64,000 bases of DNA. It comes from Natronospira bacteriovora. Lineage in GTDB: Bacteria; Pseudomonadota; Gammaproteobacteria; Natronospirales; Natronospiraceae. A program made the translations under genes and the position numbers. The notes below the pieces were generated by a model that was given only the letters and a program-made list of their open reading frames with translations, made no database searches and was not told where the DNA came from. The DNA lies in the NCBI RefSeq assembly GCF_030848495.1, contig NZ_JAVDDT010000006.1:159787-223786 (forward strand). Direction: 5' to 3'. How positions within the stretch are numbered: the stretch's first letter is position 1; the number at the start of each line of letters is the position of its first letter. Below are positions 44,162 to 52,863 of this stretch, piece after piece.

Positions 44162-44265
44162 AAGCAGAGTCGTCTTTGCGGACCCCCCACTGTCCTGATT
44201 CTTATTGACTCCCATCACCCTGAGTTGATGGTGACCTGATTATCGCCGGGAATTTGGTCCATTTC

Positions 44266-44281
44266 TGTGAACTGGATCACA
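44266..44281. promoter_or_regulatory. CRP/Vfr-type box ahead of the GGDEF-EAL gene
   Basis: TGTGAACTGGATCACA is an exact TGTGA-N6-TCACA match. A TATACT hexamer at 44353-44358 would put the start site near 44365 and the box near -92, a known class I position. It lies about 195 bp upstream of the start codon at 44470. Confidence 0.7.
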
Positions 44282-44469
44282 GCGCCCCATGAGCAAATTG
44301 GCAGCTTTTTGCCAAAAGCAGGGCGTCGACCGCAAAAAGCGAGGGACTTGTCTATACTCAAGGCAGCATGCCCGGGTCGCGGTGATGTACAGGAAACGCC
44401 CTGCACCGATCCGCAAGGGCATCGGCGACGTTCGATGACATCGCGCCAGACAACCATGGATGGGTCGAA

Positions 44470-46065
44470 ATGTCCTTACAACGCTTTCTCTGGAATCGCC
44501 AGCCTGCTGCTTACGCCCTTATCCTGGCCATTCTGTATGTGGTCATTGGCTGGCTCTGGATTGCCTTCTCGGATCAGGCCGTGGCCCGCTTGACGGACGA
44601 TCCCGCCACTCTCAGTCAGCTACAGAGCATCAAGGGTTTCTTCTTCGTCCTGTTCACCGGTGCGCTGTTCTTTCTCTTTGCCTACTGGATGGGCAACCGA
44701 CTGCTGCGCAGTCATCGCCTGGCCGAATGGTCCCGCAGGGATCCCATGACCGGCCTGGCCAGCCGTGCGCAGCTGATCGCCAGCCTGCGACAGCTGCTGG
44801 ACGACCACCGGCAGGATCGCCCCCAGGTGGGTGTCATCATTCTGGACATCTCCCGCTTTCGCCGCATCAACGAAGGCTTCGGCATCCGTGCCGGGGATGG
44901 TGCGCTGCTGCAGATCGCTCACCGGCTGCGCGGTGAAGCGCCGCCGAGAGTGGTTCTGGGCCGACCGGGCTCTGATCATTTCGTGGCACTGGTGCCGCCC
45001 CCCTGCGACAGCCAATCCATGCGCGACATGGCGGATCGCCTGCTTCAGGCCACCAGCAGCCCCTTCGTCATCGGCGGCCGCCCAATCCGGCTTCGGATCG
45101 ATGCGGCCATTGCCATGGCGCCACAGGACGGCAGCGACCCCCAGACCCTTCTGCAGACCGCCAGCACCGCCATTTATGATGCGAAACGGGAGGAGGAGCG
45201 CGGCATCGCCTTCAGCCGCACGGTCGGCTCGCAGGAGCGGAGTCATGCCGTCAGCCTGGAATCGGATCTGTCCGGTGCCCTGGAACGGGGTGAGTTTGCG
45301 CTGCATTTCCAGGCGCAGACGGATCTCATGGACGGACGCATCACCGGCTGTGAGGCGCTGCTGCGCTGGCAGCACCCGGATTATGGCCTGGTGGGACCGG
45401 ATCGCTTCATTCCCCTGCTGGAGGAAACCGGTCAGATCGTTGAGGTCGGTCAATGGGTCATGGACGAAGCCTGCCGTCATCTGGCGGAATGGCAGACGAT
45501 CGCCGGTGATGACTTCCGAATGGGCATCAATCTTTCCCGCCGCCAGTTGTGGGAAAGTCAGCTGCCGCAACGACTGGAGAACGCACGCCGGCCCTTCGGC
45601 CTCGAGAGTCATCAGCTCCTGCTGGAAGTCACCGAGACCCTCGCCATGCGGGAACCCGCCATCACCCGCTCGGTGCTGGACGAGCTGCACGGAATGGGCT
45701 ACGTCCTGGCGCTGGATGACTTCGGTTCGGGCTACTCCTGTCTCGCCTACCTGAAGGAATACCCGCTGAACGTGGTGAAAATCGATCGGGCGTTCGTTTC
45801 CGGCATCCCGGGCAATCGCAAGAACCTGGCATTGATCGAGATCATGATGGGAATGGAGCGCCCCTTTGACATCGCAATGGTGGCCGAGGGAGTGGAAACC
45901 GCCCAGGAAGCGGAGGCCTTGCTCAGTCTCGGTTGCCGATCCGCCCAGGGTTACTGGATAGCACGGCCGGTTCCCGCGAATGAGTTCGGGAAACTGCTGA
46001 ACTCATCGCCCCTGTCCCTGGAGACCGCGTCACGGCCCACGCGAATGCGGGTCGGGGAGAGCTGA
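44470..46065 (+). CDS. Membrane GGDEF-EAL protein (c-di-GMP phosphodiesterase)
   Basis: A 531-residue inner-membrane protein. Two N-terminal helices (about 14-36 and 57-78) anchor it; a GGDEF domain (about 90-255) and EAL domain (about 265-515) face the cytoplasm. The GGDEF site reads GSDHF, so cyclase activity is unlikely; it may bind GTP as a regulator. The EAL domain is intact: EALLRW, GINLS, EVTE, DDFGSGYS and EGVET are present, so it should hydrolyse c-di-GMP to pGpG. A perfect CRP-type box lies upstream, linking it to cAMP. The ribosome site is weak. Confidence 0.9.
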   Translation: MSLQRFLWNRQPAAYALILAILYVVIGWLWIAFSDQAVARLTDDPATLSQLQSIKGFFFVLFTGALFFLFAYWMGNRLLRSHRLAEWSRRDPMTGLASRAQLIASLRQLLDDHRQDRPQVGVIILDISRFRRINEGFGIRAGDGALLQIAHRLRGEAPPRVVLGRPGSDHFVALVPPPCDSQSMRDMADRLLQATSSPFVIGGRPIRLRIDAAIAMAPQDGSDPQTLLQTASTAIYDAKREEERGIAFSRTVGSQERSHAVSLESDLSGALERGEFALHFQAQTDLMDGRITGCEALLRWQHPDYGLVGPDRFIPLLEETGQIVEVGQWVMDEACRHLAEWQTIAGDDFRMGINLSRRQLWESQLPQRLENARRPFGLESHQLLLEVTETLAMREPAITRSVLDELHGMGYVLALDDFGSGYSCLAYLKEYPLNVVKIDRAFVSGIPGNRKNLALIEIMMGMERPFDIAMVAEGVETAQEAEALLSLGCRSAQGYWIARPVPANEFGKLLNSSPLSLETASRPTRMRVGES

Positions 46066-46141
46066 AGACCCGATCGCCGGTGACCCACACGGTCAGAGGC
46101 GCTATCATCGGCTCAGACATCCATTCACAGGGAAGAGGGTC

Positions 46142-46795
46142 ATGGTTGAACTGGCGCTGCCGGTCGGGGGTGTGCTCAATATCCAATTGTCCAGGCGCAA
46201 CAACGGAAAGCGCTGGCAAGCACGCATGGTGGGCTACCTGGAAGGCGAGAGTCTGCTGGTGACCACGCCCCGCAGCCAGGGCACGCCCGTGCCCTTTTAC
46301 ATGGATGATGAGGTGACCATCCGCTATCTCTCGGGGCGCGAAATCCACGGCTTCACCACCTGGGTACGCAAGGTCGCCACCCAGCCCTTCCCCTATCTTC
46401 ACCTGGCCTTTCCCCGGGAAATTGAACGGGTGACCATTCGCCAGGAAGAGCGCGTGAACATGGAACTGCCATGCCAGTTCCGATCGCTGAAACAGCCGGA
46501 TGTCCAGGGTGAAGGCAAACTACTGGATCTCAGCGCCGGGGGCGCCCTGCTCGCCACGGATCAGGCGCTGGGACAGATCGGCGAAGAAATCGAACTGGCT
46601 TTCGAGGTGGAGTTCGCCGGCAGCAAGACACATATCGAAGTTGGCGCCACCATTCGCAGCGTCAAGGACGAAGAGCGGGGAGAAGAACAGACCCGCTGCC
46701 TGCACGGTCTGCAGTTCAGCGATCTGGGTGAACAGCATCGTCTTTTCGTGAAGGGCTTTGTCTACGAATCCATTCTTCAGCAGCGCAGCAGCTGA
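46142..46795 (+). CDS. YcgR-like PilZ domain protein
   Basis: A 217-residue cytoplasmic protein with an N-terminal YcgR-type beta domain (about 1-95) and a C-terminal PilZ domain (about 97-217). The RxxxR motif appears as RQEER and the D-x-S-x-G-G motif as DLSAGG. YcgR proteins bind c-di-GMP and brake the flagellar motor or affect surface behaviour. It follows the EAL gene by 76 bp, so the enzyme that lowers c-di-GMP and a likely receptor sit together. The AGAGGG ribosome site is good. Confidence 0.87.
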   Translation: MVELALPVGGVLNIQLSRRNNGKRWQARMVGYLEGESLLVTTPRSQGTPVPFYMDDEVTIRYLSGREIHGFTTWVRKVATQPFPYLHLAFPREIERVTIRQEERVNMELPCQFRSLKQPDVQGEGKLLDLSAGGALLATDQALGQIGEEIELAFEVEFAGSKTHIEVGATIRSVKDEERGEEQTRCLHGLQFSDLGEQHRLFVKGFVYESILQQRSS

Positions 46796-47051
46796 CATCT
46801 CACCCGACGACAGGCGGCTGAAAGCGAATATCTTGGAAAGCGCTGCGTGCGGCTGCTACGCTGAACCCATGGCGCCCAACCAGTCCGGCAGGCGCCTTGC
46901 TACCGAAATCAAAGCAGAAGAAACACACCAGTCGGTGCTGATCCGGCTCTTCCATCATCCGGGCTGCTGCCGCCAGCACAAGGCGACGCCAGGCCGAACG
47001 CCATTGGCTGGATGAACGGCCCTTCCGCAGCCTCGCCACAGGAGATGCCGA

Positions 47052-48587
47052 ATGAAAGTCAATCCGGTCATTTTCTTCGTCTCCGCCATTGTCGCCATTC
47101 TGTTCGTCGTCTATACGGCGACCTTCACTGCACAGGCGAGCGAGGTCTTCGGTTCGGTCCAGACCTTCATCGTGGAACAGCTCGGCTGGTTCTATGTCAT
47201 GAGCGTGTCCATCTTTCTGGCCTTTGTCATCTACATACTGTTCAGCCGCTTCGGCAATATCACACTGGGCAAGCCGGGGGATGAAGCGGAATACTCCCTG
47301 TTCAGCTGGTTTGCCATGCTCTTCAGTGCCGGCATGGGAATCGGCCTGCTGTTCTTCAGTGTGGCTGAACCGCTCTTTCACTACGGCGCACCCCCCAGCG
47401 GAACGGAGGACAATGTGGAAGCGGCCCGTGAGGCCATGCGGATCACCTTCTTCCACTGGGGACTGCACGCCTGGGCCATCTACATCGTCATTGGCATGTC
47501 TCTGGCCTACTTCGCCTATCGACACGATCTGCCGCTGACTATCCGCTCTACCCTCTACCCCCTGCTGGGCAAGCGCATTCACGGCCCCATCGGCAACACG
47601 GTTGAGATCATTGCAGTCTTCGGCACCCTGTTCGGCATTGCCACCTCCCTCGGTCTCGGGGTGACACAGATCAATGCCGGCCTGGCTCACCTGGGCTGGT
47701 TCGAGTTCAACATTACCAATCAGATCATACTGATCGTGGTGATTACCCTGGCGGCCACCGTCTCGGTGGTAACAGGGCTGGACAAGGGAATCAAACGCCT
47801 GAGTGAAGTCAACCTTGTTCTCGGGCTGGGCCTGGTGCTGTTCGTTTTCCTGATGGGCCCGACGGCCTTCATCATGATGAGTTATGTGCAGGGCACCGGG
47901 CAGTACCTTTCCAATCTGGTCAGCATGAGCTTCCAGACCGATGCCTATCAGGGGCCGGAGTGGCAGGCGGCCTGGACCATGTTCTATTGGGGCTGGTGGA
48001 TCTCCTGGTCTCCCTTCGTCGGGATGTTCATCGCACGCATATCGCGCGGGCGGACTATCCGGGAATTCGTTGGCGGTGTGTTGCTGGTGCCCACACTGCT
48101 GACCTTTGCCTGGCTCACGGTCTTCGGCAACACGGCAATCTATTTCGAGCTGAATGATATTGCGGAGATGGTCGGGGCAAGTACGGAGACGGCCCTGTTC
48201 GTGCTGCTGAGCGAATTCCCCCTGGCCCAACTGACCTCGGTCATTGCCGTTATCGTCATCGCGACCTACTTCGTCACCTCCTCCGACTCGGGCTCCCTGG
48301 TGATCGATACCCTGACATCGGGCGGGGAACTGGATCCACCCAAATGGCAGCGTGTCTTCTGGGCGCTGACCGAAGGTGCCATCGCCGCTGTCCTGCTTCT
48401 GGCTGGCGCCCAGGCAGTGGCCGCCAGGGGAGAGGATGCCGATGTGGAAGCCACCACAGGCCTGGAAGCCCTCCAGGCGGCGGCCATCACCACCGCATTG
48501 CCGTTCTGCATCATCATGCTGGTGATCTGCTGGAGCCTGCATCGAGGGCTCAGCCGTGACCGTGCGGCCGCCATGACCCACCGCTGA
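47052..48587 (+). CDS. BCCT-family transporter (betaine/choline/carnitine type)
   Basis: A 511-residue inner-membrane transporter with 12 helices. The glycine-rich helix SLGLGVTQINAGL and the aromatic box FYWGWWISWSPFVGMFIARISRGRTIREF match BCCT carriers, which import quaternary ammonium osmolytes with Na+ or H+. The C-terminus is short, without the long osmosensing tail of BetP, and ends MTHR. Start at 47052 with AGGAG upstream. The next gene begins 14 bp after its stop and a porin follows, suggesting one operon. The specific osmolyte is not determinable. Confidence 0.92.
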   Translation: MKVNPVIFFVSAIVAILFVVYTATFTAQASEVFGSVQTFIVEQLGWFYVMSVSIFLAFVIYILFSRFGNITLGKPGDEAEYSLFSWFAMLFSAGMGIGLLFFSVAEPLFHYGAPPSGTEDNVEAAREAMRITFFHWGLHAWAIYIVIGMSLAYFAYRHDLPLTIRSTLYPLLGKRIHGPIGNTVEIIAVFGTLFGIATSLGLGVTQINAGLAHLGWFEFNITNQIILIVVITLAATVSVVTGLDKGIKRLSEVNLVLGLGLVLFVFLMGPTAFIMMSYVQGTGQYLSNLVSMSFQTDAYQGPEWQAAWTMFYWGWWISWSPFVGMFIARISRGRTIREFVGGVLLVPTLLTFAWLTVFGNTAIYFELNDIAEMVGASTETALFVLLSEFPLAQLTSVIAVIVIATYFVTSSDSGSLVIDTLTSGGELDPPKWQRVFWALTEGAIAAVLLLAGAQAVAARGEDADVEATTGLEALQAAAITTALPFCIIMLVICWSLHRGLSRDRAAAMTHR

Positions 48588-48601
48588 GAAGGAGCCAAGG
48601 C

Positions 48602-49051
48602 ATGAGCAACTGGCAGGACAAACTCAGGCAGCTGGTCGAGGAAGCCCCGGGGTCAACGGCCGACAAGCTGGCCGCACAGGAGAAGGTGGAGCGGCGACGC
48701 GCCGAGATCATGCACTTCATCCAGGAGACCGTTCGGCCGGCCTTCGAGGACATCAAGCGGGAACTGGAGAAGTATGGACGCGAAGTGGAGATCGTGCCCG
48801 GCAAATACAAGGCCCGGCTGATGGTCTACCTCAATGAGGCGGAGGAGTTCTCCTACGTCATTCGGGGTGACGCCTCGCACCACATGTCCTTCGCCTGGCC
48901 CGTCATTCGTCCCGGTGACGATGACAATGAAGTGGCGCGTGCGGAAATTCAACGGCCGGGTGCCCTCAAGCGGGCATTCAAACTGGATGAATTCACTCGC
49001 GAAGGGATCATCGAGGATTTCCTGGAGGGGTACAGGAACTGGGTGCAGTAA
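48602..49051 (+). CDS. Hypothetical protein between BCCT transporter and porin
   Basis: A 149-residue soluble protein of unknown family. An N-terminal helical, coiled-coil-like part (residues 1-60, ERRRAEIMHFIQETVRPAFEDIKRELEKYG) is followed by a mixed alpha/beta part with a possible beta sandwich (KARLMVYLNEAEEFSYVIRGD). No signal peptide or membrane segment is seen, so it is cytoplasmic. GAAGGAG lies upstream and the gene starts 14 bp after the transporter stop and ends 25 bp before the porin start. Its position suggests a link to osmolyte uptake or its regulation; the function is open. Confidence 0.75.
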   Translation: MSNWQDKLRQLVEEAPGSTADKLAAQEKVERRRAEIMHFIQETVRPAFEDIKRELEKYGREVEIVPGKYKARLMVYLNEAEEFSYVIRGDASHHMSFAWPVIRPGDDDNEVARAEIQRPGALKRAFKLDEFTREGIIEDFLEGYRNWVQ

Positions 49052-49076
49052 ATTGACAGCCCGGGGAGGCCTAACG

Positions 49077-50315
49077 ATGCGAAAAGACCGCTTCATCCCG
49101 GTGATGATGCTGCCTATGTTGCTGCTGCCGTTCAGCAGCACGGTACTGGCTGATGACAGCGAAGGCAGCGAGGAAGAAGAGAAGATCAGGTCGCTTGAAG
49201 AGCGGCTTGAAAAGCTGGAGGCGCAGAACCGCGGATTCAGTGTCGGTGGTGCGGCCTGGCTGAATTACGAGTACAGCAGCTACAACGACCAGCAGAAAGA
49301 GCGCCTGGGTGATTTTCGTTTTGACCTGTTCCGGGTGGAAGCCAGAGGCGAGTCCGGACCCTGGGAAATCAGCGCCCAGTATCGCTGGTATGAATACATG
49401 GATGTCATTCACCATGCCTGGGTGGGGTACACACTCGAGAACGGCGCGCAGGTGCAGACGGGCATCAGTCAGGTTCCCTTCGGCCTGCAACCCTACGCCT
49501 CACACAGTTACTGGTTCGGCATCCCCTACTACCTGGGCTTCGAGGATGATTACCAGGCCGGCATCAAATACGTCGGTGGCGGTGATCAATGGGATGTCCA
49601 GGCAGCCTGGTATCCCAACCCGGCCCTGGCCAATCCCTCTGCCAATGACCGATATGCCTGGAATATTGTCACCAATACGGCCCTGGATGCGCCTGCCGGC
49701 TTCGAGACACAGGCCAATCGGCAGAATGACCAGTTGAACCTGCGCCTTGCCCGGGAAGTGGGATCGGATGGCGCCCTGCCGACGGAAGTGGGACTGTCCA
49801 CGCAGTACGGGCGACTGTACAACGAAATCACCGAGCGTCATGGTGATCACTGGGCAGCCGCCCTGCACTCGAGGACACGCTTTGGCGAGTCGGAGCAATG
49901 GGGCCTCGAGTTGCAGTGGATTCGCTATCAATACAATCCGGAGAATCCGGATGGGGTCAGTGATGAGGCGGTGTTGTACGGCGCCTTTCGATTCGACAGC
50001 CTGGCGGCCTCCAGCGGCAATATCCATGTCATCAATGTGACGCGGGATTTTGAGGTGAACTGGGGGCCGATCAGCTTCCTCAACTGCTATACCAACTACA
50101 GTGTGCTTAAAAAGGATCCGACGGGCTTTGCCGATTCCAGTCTGCACACCACCGGCTGTGGTGTGACCGCCGGCCCCACCTACACCTTCATCGATCTGAT
50201 CCGTGGCAGGAATCACAATTTCATGGGTGTGGATCCGGTGACCGCCTTTGCCCAGGGTGACCCGAACGCAAGTTGGGAAAACCGCTTCAATATCAACATC
50301 GGTATCTACTGGTAG
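49077..50315 (+). CDS. Outer-membrane porin-like protein with N-terminal coiled coil
   Basis: A 412-residue predicted outer-membrane protein. The Sec signal ends after about 25 residues (VLA); a charged coiled coil follows (EEEEKIRSLEERLEKLEAQN), as in trimeric porins, then alternating amphipathic strands to the C-terminal aromatic (IGIYW). Two cysteines late in the barrel (LNCYTNYS, TGCGVTAG) could form a disulfide. The start at 49077 has GGGGAGG upstream; the longer in-frame extension overlaps the previous gene and is not coding. Third gene of the BCCT operon; it may pass the transporter's substrate across the outer membrane. Confidence 0.82.
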   Translation: MRKDRFIPVMMLPMLLLPFSSTVLADDSEGSEEEEKIRSLEERLEKLEAQNRGFSVGGAAWLNYEYSSYNDQQKERLGDFRFDLFRVEARGESGPWEISAQYRWYEYMDVIHHAWVGYTLENGAQVQTGISQVPFGLQPYASHSYWFGIPYYLGFEDDYQAGIKYVGGGDQWDVQAAWYPNPALANPSANDRYAWNIVTNTALDAPAGFETQANRQNDQLNLRLAREVGSDGALPTEVGLSTQYGRLYNEITERHGDHWAAALHSRTRFGESEQWGLELQWIRYQYNPENPDGVSDEAVLYGAFRFDSLAASSGNIHVINVTRDFEVNWGPISFLNCYTNYSVLKKDPTGFADSSLHTTGCGVTAGPTYTFIDLIRGRNHNFMGVDPVTAFAQGDPNASWENRFNINIGIYW

Positions 50316-50387
50316 GAATCCGGCGTATTCATGATTCATTCAATCTTGCCGATACAGGGGGAGGGCAGGCCGGACAGAGGCTGAAGC

Positions 50388-51833
50388 ATGAAGCAGGATC
50401 AGGGGCTGCTGGATCGATTCCTTCCGGCTCGTTCACTGGGCACGGAACAGCGCAGTCGTGCGCTTAACCTGGTCGGGATCAGCCTGGCACTGGGCGTGGC
50501 CGGTCTGTTCTTCACCCTCCGCTACCATTTCCTTGGCATGCCGCAGGGCGCCCTGGGTGTGTTGCTGGCCAGTCTCATCGCCTTGAGCTGTCCGCTGGTG
50601 CTGCGTTTCAGCGGTCAGCTGTGGCTGGCGCAGACGCTGGCCCTGACAACCCTGCTGGCTCTCCTGTTCTGGCTTTGCTTCGTCGCCAATGGGGTCATGT
50701 CTTCTCCGCTGTTCTGGTTCGCAACGGTACCGGTTGCCGCCATTTTCACCGGCGGCTGGCGGCATGGCTGGATCTGGCTGGGCGCCACGGTGGCCACCAT
50801 TCTCCTGATCCATTTCGGCGAGCAGGGCGGCTGGTTGATGCCACTAGGCCAGCTGCCGGAGTCCGCGGTGCGACCCATGCAGTTGAGCTCGGCACTGGTA
50901 CTGGTAGTGGTGATGGCCATCCTCGCCAGCCTGTTCGAGCGCGCACGGCGACGCAGCGTGATCGGGCTGCAGGCCATGAGCCGCGAACTGGAAGCAGCCG
51001 GTGTGTTGATGGCCGAACGCAGCCAGCATATCGCCGTGCAGGCGGCTCAGGTGAGCGAGCTGCTGGCGCGACAGGCTGGCAGCCGACAGGCGCTGGAAGG
51101 CATGCTGGCGGATCTCGACAGCACGGGCGCGCAGGCGCGCAGCGAGGCCGGGCAAATGGCCGACAGCGCCGGCCAGGCGGAAGACAATGCGCGCACCGCC
51201 GGCCAGCTGATGCAGGAATCGGTCACCGAACTGGAACAGCTGGCCGGTGCGGTGAATGAGTCCGGCCGCGAGCTGACCCGGCTGAAGGAGGAAAGCAAGG
51301 CACTGCTGGATGTGGTCGGCATGATCGAGAGCATCGCTCGACAAACCCATCGCCTGGCACTGAATGCGTCAATCGAGGCGGCGCGGGCGGGCAGCGAGGG
51401 CCGTAGCTTTGGCGTGGTGGCCGAGGAAGTGCGTGCGCTGGCGGAGAGAAGCCAGGCGGCGGCCCGGGAAATCGGGCAGCACATTGGACGGCTCGTCGAG
51501 GGCCTGAGTCTTGGTGCCGAGCAGATGGGTTCGGCCGCTGAGAGCATGGAATCCGGCCGGGAGCGGGCGAATCAGGCCAACGTGGCCCTCGGTCAGATCC
51601 TGGCGGCTGCAGTCAGTCTTGCCGAGCAAAGCCAGGTGGTGGCCCGCGTGAGTGATGAACAGGGTCAGATCCAGACCCGGCTTGGACAGGAGTTCGAGGG
51701 CCTGCACTCCAGTCTTGAGCGCATTGGCGGGGCCTCGGAGAGCATTGACGAAGCCTCCCGCGCGGTCCGGCGTGCCCTGCGGGACATGAAGGAGCGGCTG
51801 GCGGCCACCCATGCCAGCGGAAACGCGGATTGA
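50388..51833 (+). CDS. Methyl-accepting chemotaxis protein without HAMP
   Basis: A 481-residue receptor. The N-terminal 175 residues hold five or six hydrophobic helices, an integral-membrane sensor with no large periplasmic domain. The rest is a long cytoplasmic coiled coil with the chemotaxis hairpin ([40 protein letters not shown] near residue 320), which binds CheA/CheW. No HAMP domain is recognisable between the two parts. Such receptors sense internal or membrane signals, for example energy state. The gene starts 73 bp after the porin. No chemotaxis genes nearby. Confidence 0.88.
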   Translation: MKQDQGLLDRFLPARSLGTEQRSRALNLVGISLALGVAGLFFTLRYHFLGMPQGALGVLLASLIALSCPLVLRFSGQLWLAQTLALTTLLALLFWLCFVANGVMSSPLFWFATVPVAAIFTGGWRHGWIWLGATVATILLIHFGEQGGWLMPLGQLPESAVRPMQLSSALVLVVVMAILASLFERARRRSVIGLQAMSRELEAAGVLMAERSQHIAVQAAQVSELLARQAGSRQALEGMLADLDSTGAQARSEAGQMADSAGQAEDNARTAGQLMQESVTELEQLAGAVNESGRELTRLKEESKALLDVVGMIESIARQTHRLALNASIEAARAGSEGRSFGVVAEEVRALAERSQAAAREIGQHIGRLVEGLSLGAEQMGSAAESMESGRERANQANVALGQILAAAVSLAEQSQVVARVSDEQGQIQTRLGQEFEGLHSSLERIGGASESIDEASRAVRRALRDMKERLAATHASGNAD

Positions 51834-51890
51834 TATTTGATCACGCGCCTGTCCGTCCTGTTGGTAACGGATCAATGTGGAGGATGGAGA

Positions 51891-52562
51891 ATGCACAGGG
51901 TTCTGATAACCGGTGGCAATCGCGGCATTGGCCTGGCGCTGGTACGCGCCTTTCTGGCTGCCGGGTGGCAAGTGACGGCAGCCTGCCGCCAGGCCAGCCC
52001 GGCGCTGGAAGAGAGCGGTGCCGGCATCATCACGGGTGTCGACGTCAGTGATCCCGACAGTGTGGCCGAGCTGGCTGAACGTCTGCGCGGTTCGCCCATT
52101 GATCTGCTGGTCAACAATGCCGGGCGTCTGAGCCTGGATCAGCTGGGAGAAATCGACGCGGACACGGCCGCTGAAATCATCAGGCAATTCAGGGTGAATG
52201 CACTGGGACCATTGCTGGTTTCCCAGTCGCTGTCCGCCCACATGACCGCGGGTGGGCGAATAGCCATCATCACCAGCCGCATGGGTTCGATTGCCGACAA
52301 TACCTCCGGTGGCGCCTATGGATATCGCATGTCCAAGGCGGCCGTTAATGCGGCCGGCGTTTCCCTGGCCCATGACCTGCGTGATCGGGGCATCGCGGTG
52401 GGCCTGTTTCACCCCGGCTTTGTGCGCACCGAAATGACCGGCGGACAGGGCCATGTCGAACCCGAACAGGCGGCGTCAATGCTGCTGTCGCGGTTCGAGG
52501 AACTCAATCTGGAGAACAGCGGCAGTTTCTGGCACGCCAATGGGGAAAAACTGCCCTGGTGA
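51891..52562 (+). CDS. Short-chain dehydrogenase/reductase
   Basis: A 223-residue cytoplasmic oxidoreductase. TGGNRGIGLA (cofactor loop), LVNNAGRLS, and the active-site pair YxxxK in YGYRMSKAA with a Ser in ITSRMGS are present, so it should be active with NAD(P)H. It fits the C-factor/SniffER-like group. The start at 51891 has GGAGGATGG upstream. Substrate unknown. Confidence 0.88.
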   Translation: MHRVLITGGNRGIGLALVRAFLAAGWQVTAACRQASPALEESGAGIITGVDVSDPDSVAELAERLRGSPIDLLVNNAGRLSLDQLGEIDADTAAEIIRQFRVNALGPLLVSQSLSAHMTAGGRIAIITSRMGSIADNTSGGAYGYRMSKAAVNAAGVSLAHDLRDRGIAVGLFHPGFVRTEMTGGQGHVEPEQAASMLLSRFEELNLENSGSFWHANGEKLPW

Positions 52563-52712
52563 CGGGCTGCTGCTCGCGTTCAGCCCACCGGACGGTGCCT
52601 GCACCCGGTACTGGGACCAGGCGACCATCATGCAGACAACCATGATCACCAGCGCCAGCAGGCACTCGGTGGGGCGTCGCCGGATCAATTTGCGCAGTGC
52701 GGTCAGTTTCAT
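52476..52712 (-). CDS. Possible small single-helix membrane protein
   Basis: A 78-residue frame whose ATG at 52712 opens a basic stretch (KLIRRRPTE) and one hydrophobic helix (CLLALVIMVVCMMVAWSQ), followed by a polar tail. Its 3' 87 bp lie antisense to the SDR gene end. The ribosome site is weak. It fills most of a 300-bp gap. I regard it as possible but unproven; the frame may be chance in GC-rich DNA. Confidence 0.3.
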   Translation of the reverse strand: MKLTALRKLIRRRPTECLLALVIMVVCMMVAWSQYRVQAPSGGLNASSSPSPGQFFPIGVPETAAVLQIEFLEPRQQH

Positions 52713-52863
52713 CCCTGGGGGTGAAGCAATCCACATGCCAGGCAGGGTCGGGGGCGGGTGGCCCGGGAACAGACGGTTCAGGGCGCAAAACGCAGACAGT
52801 CTGTGACAGCTCATGGCACAATCTGCCGTCTTTTGTCAGTGACAGTGTGCACCCGAGGAAGCG

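Larger units (their letters stand above)
43612..44469. other. Repeat-rich intergenic region
   Basis: About 860 bp with no convincing gene. In order it contains: a hexamer tract (43735-43763), a (GATTAC)3 tract (43790-43807), a REP-like hairpin (43834-43869), a 31-nt partial repeat (43895-43925), a large structured repeat (43960-44122), a minus-strand terminator (44128-44161) and a CRP-type box (44266-44281). Several short ORFs here are explained by the repeats. Confidence 0.75.

Noticed and set aside
44215..44457. An 80-residue minus-strand frame in the repeat-rich gap
   Set aside because: No ribosome site or family pattern; it covers the CRP box and leader of the GGDEF-EAL gene.
46800..48581. 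A 593-residue minus-strand frame opposite the BCCT gene
   Set aside because: It is Gln/His/Asp-rich shadow sequence of a membrane protein gene, with no motif.
48834..49076. N-terminal extension of the porin frame
   Set aside because: It overlaps the preceding gene in another frame and the real start at 49077 has a signal peptide and ribosome site.
51833..51848. TTGATATTTGATCA as an FNR-type site
   Set aside because: Half-site spacing is wrong (the second half does not read ATCAA at N4), and it overlaps the end of the chemoreceptor gene.
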